Assembly: GCF_009849585.1 (NCBI RefSeq)
Contig: NZ_VCRN01000022.1
Location: 1 to 64,000 of the forward strand
Source of the DNA: Bacillus sp. ZZV12-4809
Lineage (GTDB): Bacteria > Bacillota > Bacilli > Bacillales > Cytobacillaceae
Direction: 5' to 3'
DNA: 64,000 bases
Part shown: piece by piece, positions 16,315 through 26,081 of the stretch
Position numbering within the stretch: position 1 is the first letter of the stretch
Layout of the letters: each line of letters begins with the position of its first letter
Made by a program: the position numbers and the translations under genes
Notes under the pieces: generated by a model
The model's database searches: none
What the model was told of the DNA's origin: nothing
The model's input: the letters and a program-made list of their open reading frames with translations, nothing else

Positions 16315-17085
16315 TTAAAGGATATGATAACCGGAATCTACATGAATATTTTCACCCGTTATTCCTCTGGACAGGCTGCTGAATAAGAACAGAGCAGTAT
16401 CTCCAACTTCTTCAGGCGTTGTGGTTTTGCGAAGCGGAGCTTTTTCCTCAATTTCCTTCAGGATCGTATTAAATTCGCTTATGCCTTTAGCAGAAAGGGT
16501 CCTGATTGGGCCGGCTGAAATAGAATTAACCCTAATCCCATCCTTTCCAAGGTCATTAGCCAAATATTTTACGCTTGCATCAAGGGAGGCTTTTGCTACA
16601 CCCATAACATTATAATTTTTCACAACCTTTTCACCGCCTAGGTATGTGAGAGTCACAATGCTTCCGCCTTCTGTCATTAGTCCCCTGGCTTCCTTTGCAA
16701 TGGCCGTCAGGGAATAAGAACTGATATTATGAGCCAGCAGGAATCCATCTCTTGTTGTGTTCATATATTCTCCCTGAAGTTCTTCCTTATGGGCAAAGGC
16801 GATGCAATGGGCAATGCCATGAATTACACCGGCTTCCTCCTTAATTGTGCTGAAACACTTCGCTATGTCTTCATCGCTTGTTACATCACACGGAAGAACC
16901 AATGATTGGGCATCCTCCAATGATTCAGCCAATTCACGTACACTTTTCTCCAGTCTTTCGCCCGCATATGTAAAGATTAAACGCGCACCAGCATCATGAA
17001 GGGATTTGGCAATTCCCCATGCAATGCTTCTTTTATTAGCTACACCCATTACGACGAATGTTTTTCCATTTAAAGAAAGAGTCAT
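16315..17085 (-). CDS. fabI: Enoyl-ACP reductase FabI
   Basis: A 256-aa short-chain dehydrogenase-type enzyme that reduces enoyl-ACP in the last step of each fatty acid elongation cycle. The nucleotide site starts VVMGVANKRSIAWGIA (residues 11-26). The catalytic YNVMGVAK (Tyr-x6-Lys) is near residues 158-165. GGAGG lies 7 nt before the ATG. It is a single-gene unit bounded by a terminator, with a FapR operator at 17117-17135, so malonyl-CoA-responsive control is expected. Confidence 0.97.
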   Translation of the reverse strand: MTLSLNGKTFVVMGVANKRSIAWGIAKSLHDAGARLIFTYAGERLEKSVRELAESLEDAQSLVLPCDVTSDEDIAKCFSTIKEEAGVIHGIAHCIAFAHKEELQGEYMNTTRDGFLLAHNISSYSLTAIAKEARGLMTEGGSIVTLTYLGGEKVVKNYNVMGVAKASLDASVKYLANDLGKDGIRVNSISAGPIRTLSAKGISEFNTILKEIEEKAPLRKTTTPEEVGDTALFLFSSLSRGITGENIHVDSGYHIL

Positions 17086-17116
17086 AATATATCCTCCTGA
17101 TTTATTGTTACATGTT

Positions 17117-17135
17117 ATTAGTACCTAGTGCTAAT
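17117..17135 (-). promoter_or_regulatory. FapR operator of fabI
   Basis: ATTAGTACCTAGTGCTAAT is a 19-nt palindrome-like match to the FapR site. It lies 32 nt upstream of the fabI start. It overlaps a likely -10 region (TACTAA on the minus strand) downstream of TTGATG. FapR represses fatty acid genes until malonyl-CoA binds it. Confidence 0.85.
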
Positions 17136-17161
17136 TGTACATCAATTCTGCTCAAAAGAAA

Positions 17162-17201
17162 AGCCGAAAAAATCCTATTGTTATCGTAGGGTTTTTTCGG
17201 C
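17162..17201 (-). terminator. Terminator of mgtE-yjbQ
   Basis: GCCGAAAAAAtCCTA pairs with TAGGgTTTTTTCGGC. On the minus strand a T-rich tail follows. It lies between the yjbQ stop and the fabI promoter. Confidence 0.75.
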
Positions 17202-17220
17202 AAGAATATGCAATCAGATT

Positions 17221-19080
17221 CTAACACCATTCACAAAATTCGAGTTCCCGTTTTAATTCATCAACATATTCCTTAGATCCCGTAACAATCAAGCGGTCAT
17301 TTACATGAAGTTCAGTATCTCCGTGCGGAACAATGGAATCTTTCCCCCTGAATATCCGGACGAATATAACATCCCCTGTAAACGGAAATCTCCGAAGCAT
17401 CATGCCTTCGAACTGCTCATTCTTTAATCGGATTTCATATAAAGCTGTCTCCTGGTTCGTTAAGATGTTCACCACACTAGGTGACTCGATTAATGCACGA
17501 AGGAGCGCCTTCGATGAAAGAATAGTTGAAAACAATTCAATGTCATGCTCCCGAAGCGTTTCTTCCATATCAGGGCTTTCCATTCGGCAAATGACCCGTT
17601 CCACTCCCATATCTTTAAAAGCAATGGAAAGTGTAGCATTGGTCTCTTCATCCCCTGTTGAGATGACAACAATATCCGAATCAAAAACCTCTGTGCCTTC
17701 AAAATGTTCCATATCAAATTCATCAACTTCTATAATATCAAACAGAGAGTCAGCTATCTGCTTTTCCGCCTTTTCCTGCTTCTTATGATATAAAGCTGGC
17801 TCGTAAAGGGATGACTTAAGCTCATTATAGATCGGCATTGTCATTTGGTTAGCACCAATAAATGCCACTTTAAGCTTCTTCTCCTCGGCAGCTTCCTGAG
17901 GGAATAGCTTTTTAAAGACAACAGGTGTGAATATACTTGTGATGACAGCAACTAGGATCAATGTACCGCTCATTTCTGCAGTTATAACACCCATTCTTTC
18001 ACCTATTGTTGCTGCTGCAATAACAAGAGAAAGAGTTGACGTTAACAGAAAGCCTGAGGCAAATACTGTTTTGATGTCATACCATTTCTTTAGAATATAA
18101 ATCGGGATCAGCTTTGACAGCAGAAGAGCAATCAGAAGCAATGGGATAAGCATAAGCATCTTCGGATCTCCAAACAAAGTCCATACGTCCAGCTCTACCC
18201 CAACCATTACAAAGAAAATCGGGATAAGAAAGCCGTATCCGAAAGAATCAAGCTTATGGATCATTTCCTGATTTGGAGCAAGCAGCGACACGAGAACCCC
18301 GGCAAGGAATGCACCTAATATATTCTCTGCCCCGACTGTTTCTGATAATGCCACAAGGAAAATAATTAGTGCAAATACTGCTCTTGTTCCAATCTGAACA
18401 GTCCCTGTCGACATCGCTTCTAGGAAATTAAGGTTCTTAAACCTTCTGCCCAGGAAGTATAGCAATACGCCTACTCCAAATAAAATGAGAAGCAGCCATG
18501 TATTTCCTCCCCCTTTATCATTTAAGGAAACAAATACAGCCAAAAGAATCATTGTAGCCAAATCCGCAATAACCGCGATTAATAGAATAATTTGGCCAAT
18601 GACTGTTTTCATTAAATGTGCTTCCTTGAGTGTCGGAACCACGACTCCCAGAGATATGGTTGAAATAATTAAAGTCATTAAAAAGGCATTATCAATAAAT
18701 CCTGCCCAGACAAATAAATAAGAAAGCCCTAATGAAACAAAAAATATCCCTGCAAAAATAATTGATGACACCGCAAATGAATTTGGTTCCAGTTTACCGT
18801 TGGGAAGCTTTTCTCTCTTCTTTGCCGAAGAGAAAGCTGTAAAGTCAATCTCCAGTCCGCTCAGGAACATTAAAAATATAAATCCCAGTGTCGAGAGAGT
18901 TTCCAGCCACATATCCTCATGGACAATATCAAAGCCGCTTTTACCAATAACTAAACCAATAAGAATCTCAGCAACCACTACGGGAATAAAACTAACCTTT
19001 AGACGGTGCAGTATTATCGGTGTTATAAAAGCAGCTAGAATAACGATGACAAGCGATGCTACCGATGCCCCATGTTCCAT
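17221..19080 (-). CDS. yjbQ: CPA2-family cation:proton antiporter with RCK domain, YjbQ-like
   Basis: A 619-aa protein. Residues about 1-385 hold 11-13 membrane segments of a Na+/H+ or K+/H+ exchanger (FLSGLEIDF, GAFLAGVLVS). About 400-515 is a TrkA-N (RCK) nucleotide-binding domain, degenerate at its first Gly loop. About 530-619 is TrkA-C. It likely exports K+ or Na+ against protons under ligand control. The ATG follows AAGGGGG. It starts 12 nt after mgtE, so both form one operon. Confidence 0.9.
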   Translation of the reverse strand: MEHGASVASLVIVILAAFITPIILHRLKVSFIPVVVAEILIGLVIGKSGFDIVHEDMWLETLSTLGFIFLMFLSGLEIDFTAFSSAKKREKLPNGKLEPNSFAVSSIIFAGIFFVSLGLSYLFVWAGFIDNAFLMTLIISTISLGVVVPTLKEAHLMKTVIGQIILLIAVIADLATMILLAVFVSLNDKGGGNTWLLLILFGVGVLLYFLGRRFKNLNFLEAMSTGTVQIGTRAVFALIIFLVALSETVGAENILGAFLAGVLVSLLAPNQEMIHKLDSFGYGFLIPIFFVMVGVELDVWTLFGDPKMLMLIPLLLIALLLSKLIPIYILKKWYDIKTVFASGFLLTSTLSLVIAAATIGERMGVITAEMSGTLILVAVITSIFTPVVFKKLFPQEAAEEKKLKVAFIGANQMTMPIYNELKSSLYEPALYHKKQEKAEKQIADSLFDIIEVDEFDMEHFEGTEVFDSDIVVISTGDEETNATLSIAFKDMGVERVICRMESPDMEETLREHDIELFSTILSSKALLRALIESPSVVNILTNQETALYEIRLKNEQFEGMMLRRFPFTGDVIFVRIFRGKDSIVPHGDTELHVNDRLIVTGSKEYVDELKRELEFCEWC

Positions 19081-19092
19081 AATATAACCCCC

Positions 19093-20472
19093 TTAGCCTG
19101 TTAAATAGCTCATAAATAATGTCGCCATTCCAAAATAAATTAAAATACTGATTAGATCGTTGATGGTAGTAATAAATGGACCTGACGCTACTGCCGGATC
19201 TATTTTCATCCTGTGCATTAATAAAGGAATCAGCGCACCGGCAAGGGTCGCTACGATTAATGTAAACAAAATTGAAATGCCAACTAAAACCCCCAGAAAG
19301 AAGTTCCCTTTCCAGAAGTACACAATGAAAGTAACCAGGATACCGCAAATGCTTCCATTAATGAATCCAGTACCGGCTTCTCTAATCACCAGTTTCCATT
19401 TATTTTCTTTCTCCAGGTCTCCTGTCGCAATTCCCCTTACAGCAACAGCTAATGCCTGAGTTCCGGTATTACCAGCCATCCCGGCAATAAGAGGAATGAA
19501 TACAGCCAGTATGGCCACCTTATTCAAAGTGCCCTCAAACCTGCCGATCAGGCTTGCAGTTAACATACCCAAAAACAGCAGGATGATAAGCCAGGGCAGC
19601 CGTTTACGCGCAGCGGAAATTGGATTCCGGTCAATATGATCCATATCCGAAACAGCAGCCAATTTAGAGTAGTCATCGGATGCTTCTTCTTCCATAACAT
19701 CCATGACATCATCAACGGTGATAATGCCCAGCAAATGGTTTTGAAAATCTACAACCGGAACAGCCAGAAAGTTATAGTCCTTAATTTTTCTCGCAACTTC
19801 TTCCTGATCTTCTCCCACTGAAACCGAAACGACTCTGTCATTTGTTATTTCCGAAATCATCACATCATCGTCACTTACTATTAAGTCCCTTAATGAAATG
19901 ACGCCTATAAGCTTTTTTTCGTCATTCACAACGTATACATAATAAATGGTTTCTGCCCTTGGCGCTTCATTCTTTAAGATATACATAGCAGAACGAACAG
20001 TCTGATTGGCTGAAAGTGAAACAAACTCTGTTGTCATAATACTTCCTGCTGTATATTCTTCGTAATGAAGCAAATCCTTAATTTCTTTTGCCGATTCATC
20101 ATCCATAATTGTTAAATAGCTGACAACCTGATCTTTATCAAGTTCATTTAAAACATCAACCGCATCATCGGCATACATTTCTGAAAGCATATCTGCTGCA
20201 TAATGGGGACTCATCTCAGCAAGTACGTCTTTATAATCTTCTTCTTCAATCTCCAGATTTTCAAAAAGTGCTGCCATTTCTTCAGGAGATAGATAAAGAT
20301 AAATTTTTGCACGAATATCCTCATCCAGATCTTTAAAAAATGAAGCCTGATCATATGGGTGCATATCAAGAAATTCATTCCTGAAGGTATCAATTTCTTC
20401 ATTTTGTAAAGATTGGATTAAAAGACTGGCATTGATGTGGGAAGCTGATTTTTCCTCTGTATGACCTTCCAA
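19093..20472 (-). CDS. mgtE: Magnesium transporter MgtE
   Basis: A 459-aa MgtE: N-terminal helical superhelix (about 20-135), two CBS domains (about 140-260, seen in GSIMTTEFVSLSANQTV and LLGIITVDDVMDVM), then five membrane helices with GNTGTQALAVAVRGIATG (about 340). It is a Mg2+-gated Mg2+ channel. The start is TTG at 20472, with AGGAGG 8 nt upstream. No M-box leader is visible in the 240-bp upstream gap. yjbQ is co-transcribed. Confidence 0.95.
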   Translation of the reverse strand: MEGHTEEKSASHINASLLIQSLQNEEIDTFRNEFLDMHPYDQASFFKDLDEDIRAKIYLYLSPEEMAALFENLEIEEEDYKDVLAEMSPHYAADMLSEMYADDAVDVLNELDKDQVVSYLTIMDDESAKEIKDLLHYEEYTAGSIMTTEFVSLSANQTVRSAMYILKNEAPRAETIYYVYVVNDEKKLIGVISLRDLIVSDDDVMISEITNDRVVSVSVGEDQEEVARKIKDYNFLAVPVVDFQNHLLGIITVDDVMDVMEEEASDDYSKLAAVSDMDHIDRNPISAARKRLPWLIILLFLGMLTASLIGRFEGTLNKVAILAVFIPLIAGMAGNTGTQALAVAVRGIATGDLEKENKWKLVIREAGTGFINGSICGILVTFIVYFWKGNFFLGVLVGISILFTLIVATLAGALIPLLMHRMKIDPAVASGPFITTINDLISILIYFGMATLFMSYLTG

Positions 20473-20714
20473 TTAATTAACCTCCTCTCATTCCATTAAC
20501 CATTCATACTCTGTTGGATAACAGGAAAATGTACTTCCCTATACTAGCAAAACTTTGTTTTTTTGTCGTCTCTGAGCATTTTGTAAATTTAATTTCCCCA
20601 TTCTTGAATTTTAAAATCGTTAAAGCTTTATATCCTGCTTGAAAAATAATGCGATATGATAAATATTATGAAAATAGATATGATAACAGTAGAACTTTAA
20701 AGGGAGCATTAAAA

Positions 20715-21449
20715 ATGAGACTAGATATTATCGGTGATATCCATGGCTGCTTTGCTGAATTTAAAGAGCTTACATTAAAACTGGACTATAGCTGGAAAAA
20801 AGGATTTCCTGTCCATCCAAGCGGCAGAAAACTGGCCTTTGTGGGAGACCTGACTGACAGAGGCCCGGAGTCGCTTGCAGTCATTGAAGCAGTATATAAC
20901 CTTGCAGTAAACAACTTGGGTTACTATGTCCCAGGCAATCATTGCAATAAGCTCTACCGCTTCTTTTTAGGAAATAAAGTACAAATTACACACGGACTTG
21001 AAACGACTGTCGCTGAATATGAAAAGCTGTCTTCCCGCTCACAGGAGGAAGTCAGACAAAAATTTATGGAGCTATATGAAAACGCACCTTTATATCATGT
21101 ACTCGATAACGGCAAGCTGGTAATCGCCCATGCTGGAATAAAAGAAAGCTATATTGGGAAACACTCGTCAAAAGTAAAAACCTTTGTACTGTATGGTGAT
21201 ATTACAGGAGAAGAAAATCCTGACGGCACACCTGTAAGACGGGATTGGGCGAAGGAATATATGGGTGACTCCGTAATCGTCTACGGCCATACTCCCATTA
21301 AGGAAGTTAGGATAGTAAATAACACTTATAATATTGATACTGGTGCTGTATTTGGCAATAAATTAACCGCGCTAAGATATCCGGAAATGCAATTTCAATC
21401 TGTCCAGTCCCGCATGCCTTATGTGGAAGAGAAATTCAGAAAGGTATAA
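20715..21449 (+). CDS. prpE: PrpE-type bis(5'-nucleosyl)-tetraphosphatase / phosphatase
   Basis: A 244-aa metallophosphatase. The PPP-family motifs are in order: GDIHG (residues 6-10), GDLTDRGP (about 44-51), GNH (about 75-77), and a late GHTP (about 190). In B. subtilis PrpE hydrolyses Ap4A-type nucleotides and has protein phosphatase activity; loss affects spore germination. The start is the ATG at 20715 ([11 protein letters not shown]) after AAAGGGAG. The longer frame from 20649 has no site. Confidence 0.92.
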   Translation: MRLDIIGDIHGCFAEFKELTLKLDYSWKKGFPVHPSGRKLAFVGDLTDRGPESLAVIEAVYNLAVNNLGYYVPGNHCNKLYRFFLGNKVQITHGLETTVAEYEKLSSRSQEEVRQKFMELYENAPLYHVLDNGKLVIAHAGIKESYIGKHSSKVKTFVLYGDITGEENPDGTPVRRDWAKEYMGDSVIVYGHTPIKEVRIVNNTYNIDTGAVFGNKLTALRYPEMQFQSVQSRMPYVEEKFRKV

Positions 21450-21451
21450 CT

Positions 21452-21480
21452 AAAAAAGGCCGGCAAAGGCCGGCATTTTA
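21452..21480. terminator. Bidirectional terminator between prpE and yjbO
   Basis: GCCGG and CCGGC pair inside an AAAAAAGG...CATTTTA context. It ends both convergent units. Confidence 0.7.
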
Positions 21481-22362
21481 TAAAAGGCAATTCATGTCTC
21501 CAGGAAGCTGTTGTTCAAATTCAAGGGTTTTGTCCAGGAAGGGATGTTCGAAGGAAAGACTGCAGCAGTGCAGTGCCTGCCTCTTGATGAAAAGTCTTGT
21601 TCCACCATATAATTCGTCACCCGCAAGAGGGTAACCAAGCCAGGCCAAATGCACTCTTATCTGATGAGTTCTGCCGGTATCAAGTTTCAGTTTTACATGC
21701 GTAAATTCATTATGCCGGCTGATGACCTGATAATGTGTACATGCATATTGGCCTTCCGCACTGACTTCCCGCTCAATTATACTGTCTTTTTTTCTGGCAA
21801 TCGGCTGCTCTATTGTTCCTTTATCCTGGCATATTGAACCCTCTGCAATTGCTTCATACAAGCGATGAATTTTTCGTGAGCGCTGCTGCCAGCTGAACAA
21901 ATGATGTACATGCCTGTGTTTGGCAATCAGAACCAGGCCTGATGTATCTCTATCAAGACGTGTCACAATATGGGCTGCAGACTTTAAGCCGATCCGCTGA
22001 TAATATCCAATCAGCCCATTGGCCAGACTTCCTGAAGGATGTTCTCGGGAAGGAATGGAACTCACACCTGCCGGTTTATTTACCACAAGAAGATAATCAT
22101 CTTCATAGCGAATATCCAGGGGCAAGTTTTCCCCCTTCATGCCTTCACTCGGAACTTCTTCAGGGAATCCAACCTGAAGGTCATCCCCCTCCTTTAACAC
22201 ATATCGGACATTGACTTCCTGACTATTCACTCGAATGAAGCCGCCTGCGAATTTTATATCTGTCAGTGCAGTTTTCGAAATATGATTTTCTTTTAAAAAG
22301 TCTCTGATTAACAAGCCCGCCTGACGGGCTGTAATTTTCCAATGTAATACAAAACGCTCCAT
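21478..22362 (-). CDS. yjbO: RluA-type 23S rRNA/tRNA pseudouridine synthase YjbO
   Basis: A 294-aa pseudouridine synthase. An S4-like N-terminal segment (about 15-75) comes first. Then DYLLVVNKPAGVSSIP, and the catalytic loop VTRLDRDTSGLVLIAKH (about 133-149) with its essential Asp. RTHQIRVHLAWLGYPLAGDELYGG is near the C-terminus. It isomerises uridines in RNA; the target is unknown. AGGAG lies 9 nt before the ATG. It follows NAD kinase by 38 nt, in the same order as in B. subtilis. Confidence 0.92.
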   Translation of the reverse strand: MERFVLHWKITARQAGLLIRDFLKENHISKTALTDIKFAGGFIRVNSQEVNVRYVLKEGDDLQVGFPEEVPSEGMKGENLPLDIRYEDDYLLVVNKPAGVSSIPSREHPSGSLANGLIGYYQRIGLKSAAHIVTRLDRDTSGLVLIAKHRHVHHLFSWQQRSRKIHRLYEAIAEGSICQDKGTIEQPIARKKDSIIEREVSAEGQYACTHYQVISRHNEFTHVKLKLDTGRTHQIRVHLAWLGYPLAGDELYGGTRLFIKRQALHCCSLSFEHPFLDKTLEFEQQLPGDMNCLL

Positions 22363-22400
22363 GAGCTATGGCTCCTGTTCTGTCAGCTGGTGACCTTTCT

Positions 22401-23195
22401 TCAATCAGCAACAAAAGAATCGTGGACCCTTTTCCAAAATGGAAATGGCCTGAACCTGGCAAAACGGATCTTCTCATCTGCCACTCTGAATTGTATTGAC
22501 TTTACATCTTTATGAAGAAGCGTCAAATGATCAATCGTAATCTGAAAATCCGGTTCATTCACAGGCTTCAGCATGCATGTATGATGGGCCGGTAATACAA
22601 GCGGGGAGCCCACTGTTCGGAATACCTTATTATTGATGGAAGCCATTTCAGCCAGCTGGATGGCAGGCAAGGAAGGGTGCAGAATAGCCCCTCCCAGCGC
22701 CTTATTATAAGCTGTACTTCCTGATGGTGTGGAAACGCACAGGCCATCTCCGCGGAACCGCTCAAAATGCTGGCCGCGTATTTCCACATCCATAACTAAG
22801 GTACCCTCTACCGCCTTGACCGTAGATTCATTTAATGCAAGATAACGGGTTTCTTTCCCGCCATGCTGGTAGCGGATAATCACTTCCAGGAGCGGATATT
22901 CAATCACCTGATAAGGGGTTTTGGCAATTGCAATGACAAGCTTTTCGATTTCCTCCGGCACCCAGTCAGCATAAAAGCCAAGGTGACCTGTGTGTATGCC
23001 TACAAACGCGGTCTTGTCCAAGCGGCTGCTGTATCGGTGAAAGGCATAGAGTAAAGTGCCATCCCCGCCTACCGATATGACTATATCAGGCTCTTCTTCA
23101 TCATATGTAAGCTCGAAGTCCAATAAATAGGTTCTCATTTTGTGCATGAGTGTATTTGATTTTGAATCTCCTTTTGAGGTAATGGCAAATTTCAT
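22401..23195 (-). CDS. nadF: NAD kinase
   Basis: A 264-aa ATP-NAD kinase that makes NADP+. The diagnostic [13 protein letters not shown] is near residues 42-54, and [21 protein letters not shown] is near 148-168. The start is the ATG at 23195 ([10 protein letters not shown]), as in the B. subtilis protein, with AGGAG 10 nt upstream. The in-frame TTG at 23204 is too close to that site. The unit runs yjbM-nadF-yjbO. Confidence 0.96.
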   Translation of the reverse strand: MKFAITSKGDSKSNTLMHKMRTYLLDFELTYDEEEPDIVISVGGDGTLLYAFHRYSSRLDKTAFVGIHTGHLGFYADWVPEEIEKLVIAIAKTPYQVIEYPLLEVIIRYQHGGKETRYLALNESTVKAVEGTLVMDVEIRGQHFERFRGDGLCVSTPSGSTAYNKALGGAILHPSLPAIQLAEMASINNKVFRTVGSPLVLPAHHTCMLKPVNEPDFQITIDHLTLLHKDVKSIQFRVADEKIRFARFRPFPFWKRVHDSFVAD

Positions 23196-23222
23196 CTTAT
23201 CCAAGCTCCTCTTTTTATACTG

Positions 23223-23861
23223 TTAGTTTTCTCCCTTTTGCTGCTTTTCCTTTTTTCTTGTAAAGAATGCCTGGGCATCCTGTATTTCACCGCGAATAAG
23301 AGACATTTCTTCATCAAGCCTGAAAGCAGCTTCTGCCGCCCGCTGAAGCCTCATCTTAATATCTTCAGGGAATTGGCCCTTATATTTGTAATTCAGGGAG
23401 TGTTCAACCGTGGCCCAGAAATTCATGGCAAGCGTCCGGATCTGTATCTCGGCAAGGATTTTCTTCTCTCCTTTGATTGTCTGAACAGGATACCGGATCA
23501 CGACATGGTAAGACCGGTAACCGCTTGCTTTTTTATGAGAAATATAGTCTCTTTCTTCAACTATTTCAAAATCATTTCTTTGTCTTAATAATTCAACCAC
23601 TTTTTTAATATCATCAACAAACTGGCACATCATTCTTACACCGGCTATATCCTGCATTTCCGATTCCAATCTGTCGAGTGGTATGCCTTTTTGATTTGCC
23701 TTATCTAAAATGCTGGCAATAGGCTTTACCCTCCCGGTAACAAATTCAATCGGAGAATGGGAAGAATCCATTTCAAATTGGCTTCTCATGCCTTTTAGCT
23801 TTATTTTAAGCTCTTCAACCGCCTGTTTATATGGCGCCAAAAATAAGTCCCAATGTTTCAC
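23223..23861 (-). CDS. yjbM: Small alarmone synthetase (YjbM/RelQ/SasB)
   Basis: A 212-aa RelA/SpoT-type (p)ppGpp synthetase without hydrolase or regulatory domains. Motifs: FVTGRVKPIASILDK (about 43-57), ASGYRSYHVVIRYP (about 113-126) and AEIQIRTLAMNFWATVEHSLNYKY (about 137-160). It makes ppGpp or pppGpp from ATP and GDP/GTP under stress. I start it at GTG 23861: GGTGG is 8 nt upstream and length and alignment to B. subtilis YjbM (about 211 aa) fit. The frame extends another 43 hydrophobic codons to 23990, which I regard as spurious. Confidence 0.92.
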   Translation of the reverse strand: MKHWDLFLAPYKQAVEELKIKLKGMRSQFEMDSSHSPIEFVTGRVKPIASILDKANQKGIPLDRLESEMQDIAGVRMMCQFVDDIKKVVELLRQRNDFEIVEERDYISHKKASGYRSYHVVIRYPVQTIKGEKKILAEIQIRTLAMNFWATVEHSLNYKYKGQFPEDIKMRLQRAAEAAFRLDEEMSLIRGEIQDAQAFFTRKKEKQQKGEN

Positions 23862-24002
23862 CTGCAACACCACCAAATATCCGAAATAAAAAAACAGCAA
23901 CCCTACTGCACCTGCTGGGCAGGCACTTATTTGTTCATGAAGATCAACAATATTCTCTATGTTAAATACATAGCCTATCTCTATAGCCAAGTATTAAGCC
24001 GC

Positions 24003-24380
24003 TTAAACATTCAGCTGGAATACATTCTCTGCTTTTTCGACCATTTCATTTCCGTAATTGCTGTTCCCACGGATATTTTCTAATAAATCCCCTAATTCTT
24101 CATGAAACCCTAAAAGCTCTATGCGATCATGATTACTGTCAGCAGCGTAAACCCGCAGCTGGCCATCAAGCGCCTTCTTTAATTCCGGCCAGACTGTTTC
24201 CGGAAGAGAAATATATGTATAATCATCATTTTGCTCTGCTATGTAAATAAATGAAAGATTGTCGGAATCAGCCAATATTTGCTGCATGGCTGTCAGCCCT
24301 GAGACTTTTCCAGTTTCTATTCCTAATATTAATTCATTTTCAATCCATTCTGCATTTACAACTGTAAGTTTCTGTTTCAT
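24003..24380 (-). CDS. yjbL: UPF0738 protein YjbL
   Basis: A 125-aa acidic soluble protein starting MKQKLTVVNAEWIENELIL at the ATG at 24380, 7 nt after GGAGG. A longer frame to 24401 lacks a site. It is a conserved Bacillaceae protein found between yjbK and yjbM. There is no catalytic motif; the function is unknown. Confidence 0.85.
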   Translation of the reverse strand: MKQKLTVVNAEWIENELILGIETGKVSGLTAMQQILADSDNLSFIYIAEQNDDYTYISLPETVWPELKKALDGQLRVYAADSNHDRIELLGFHEELGDLLENIRGNSNYGNEMVEKAENVFQLNV

Positions 24381-24578
24381 TTTTTCTACCTCCATTGTCA
24401 TAACTTATTCTATCGCAGTTTTTATAGACAGTAAAACCCCTGCTGCATTTTTTACAGCGGCAGTAAGCCACTCTCCTGAATGAATTTATCACAAGCCTAA
24501 AAAGATTTTCAAAGGATTGATGTCCAGACGGAATAAGGAGATAATACAGGTAATTACTTATTGCTGAGGTGTACAGGC

Positions 24579-25169
24579 TTGTCTAATAAAAATATTGAAA
24601 TTGAATTTAAAAATTTGATCACAAGAGATGAATTTACTGCTTTAAAGAATTTTTTTAAATTAAGAAATGAAGATTTTATAGAACAGGAGAACCATTATTT
24701 CGATACACCTGATTTTTTATTAAAAAAAATGGGAAGTGCATTAAGGATCAGGCAAAAAAGTGGCTCATTTGAATTGACACTAAAACAGCCCCACCCTGAT
24801 GGGCTACTGGAAACCAATGAAAATCTTACGGAGTCTGAAGCTGCCATGATGATTCAGACAGGTAACATTCCCGTTGAACAATTAAAACAATCCGTAGAAG
24901 AGCTTGGCATCAAGACAGATAAACTTCAATACTTTGGTACTCTCACCACAAGACGCGCTGAAAGGGAATATAAAAAAGGATTGGCTGTTCTTGACCACAG
25001 CCTCTATTTAGATAAGGAAGATTATGAGCTTGAATTTGAAGTGGATAATCGGGTTGAAGGCAAATCGGCTTTCGATAATTTGCTTCAGCAGCTTAACATT
25101 CCCGTCAGAAAGACCGAAAATAAAATTAAGAGGTTTTACACCGAAAAATACAGACAGCAAAAGGCTTAA
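24579..25169 (+). CDS. yjbK: CYTH-domain (triphosphate tunnel) protein YjbK
   Basis: A 196-aa CYTH protein. The signature EIEFK (ExExK) is at residues 7-11. Alternating basic and acidic strands line the tunnel ([14 protein letters not shown], then EYELEFEVD near 148). Family members bind or hydrolyse triphosphates such as PPPi or ThTP with Mg2+. The start is TTG 24579 with GAGGTG 7 nt upstream. It runs into cwlQ, 31 nt later, and lies near the alarmone synthetase gene. Confidence 0.88.
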   Translation: MSNKNIEIEFKNLITRDEFTALKNFFKLRNEDFIEQENHYFDTPDFLLKKMGSALRIRQKSGSFELTLKQPHPDGLLETNENLTESEAAMMIQTGNIPVEQLKQSVEELGIKTDKLQYFGTLTTRRAEREYKKGLAVLDHSLYLDKEDYELEFEVDNRVEGKSAFDNLLQQLNIPVRKTENKIKRFYTEKYRQQKA

Positions 25170-25200
25170 TAAAAGCAGACTTTTGCCAAGGAGCAATACA

Positions 25201-25842
25201 ATGAACATAGAACAGCTAAAACTAATGATGGAGCTGCAGGCATTGCAGGGGTTCAATAGCTCTAATCAAACGAACAATTCTAACCCTCTGTTTCATGAGC
25301 TGCTTTCAGGGTTAGTTTCGGAAAATAACGGTTCATCCAATCAAATCACAGGCGGACTTGGAGCAGTTGCATCCTTGGAGCCTTTTATTATCGCTTTACA
25401 AACTGATTCTCTTTCGGCAGCCACTCTCCCGCCTGTTAAACTAACCAAGTTCGCAGAATCCTCAAAAAGTGAGTTTGATGATCTTATTCAAAAAGCATCA
25501 GAAATGTTTCATGTACCTGTTAACCTGATTAAGTCAGTCATTAAGCAGGAATCAAACTTTAATCCGAATGCAGTCAGTCATGCAGGTGCATCCGGCTTAA
25601 TGCAGCTGATGCCCGAAACAGCCAGGGGGCTTGGAGTTAAAAATATCTTCGATCCTGCAGAGAATATTTTTGCAGGAGTCAAATATTTAAGGCAAATGAT
25701 GGACAGATATGGGGATAATGTAGAACTGGCATTGGCAGCCTATAATGCCGGACCGGGAAATGTAGATAAATACGGCGGGGTCCCTCCTTTTAAAGAAACC
25801 CTAAATTACATAAAGAAAGTTACCACATCGTTTATGGCTTAA
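25201..25842 (+). CDS. cwlQ: Lytic transglycosylase / muramidase CwlQ
   Basis: A 213-aa protein. The N-terminal 95 residues are low in complexity and Asn/Ser-rich. The C-terminal SLT domain holds the catalytic Glu in [10 protein letters not shown] (about residues 112-121), [11 protein letters not shown] and [14 protein letters not shown] (about 180-193). CwlQ (YjbJ) cuts peptidoglycan glycan strands. No signal peptide is visible, as in the B. subtilis protein, so the export route is unclear. The ATG at 25201 follows AAGGAG. Confidence 0.9.
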   Translation: MNIEQLKLMMELQALQGFNSSNQTNNSNPLFHELLSGLVSENNGSSNQITGGLGAVASLEPFIIALQTDSLSAATLPPVKLTKFAESSKSEFDDLIQKASEMFHVPVNLIKSVIKQESNFNPNAVSHAGASGLMQLMPETARGLGVKNIFDPAENIFAGVKYLRQMMDRYGDNVELALAAYNAGPGNVDKYGGVPPFKETLNYIKKVTTSFMA

Positions 25843-25852
25843 GCTATCTATT

Positions 25853-25879
25853 GCCGCCCGACTTATTGGGCGGTTTTTT
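25853..25879 (+). terminator. Terminator of yjbK-cwlQ
   Basis: CCGCCC and GGGCGG pair across GACTTATT and run into TTTTTT. Confidence 0.9.
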
Positions 25880-25907
25880 CATGTACCTTTTCAGCAGATG
25901 TTCCGGA

Positions 25908-25939
25908 TTGACAGGACAGGCTTAATCCATACTATATAA
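25908..25939 (+). promoter_or_regulatory. Candidate promoter of yjbI-spxH
   Basis: TTGACA (25908-25913) is followed 17-19 nt later by ACTATATAAA. Transcription from here would give a leader of about 140 nt before yjbI. The -35 is perfect, the -10 placement is uncertain. Confidence 0.35.
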
Positions 25940-26081
25940 ATAAGCTGGCGATGGAGACGTAAAAGCGGAAAGTAAGCTATTTGTTTGAGATATAAACCCC
26001 TCATTGATAAAATATAAAGAGATCACAGCAATTAACATTAAACATTTTTACAAATGATAACTCATAAAAGGAGTTTTAAAT

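Noticed and set aside
20473-20714. M-box Mg2+ riboswitch before mgtE
   Set aside because: I looked for the conserved stem sequences in the 240-nt gap and did not find them.
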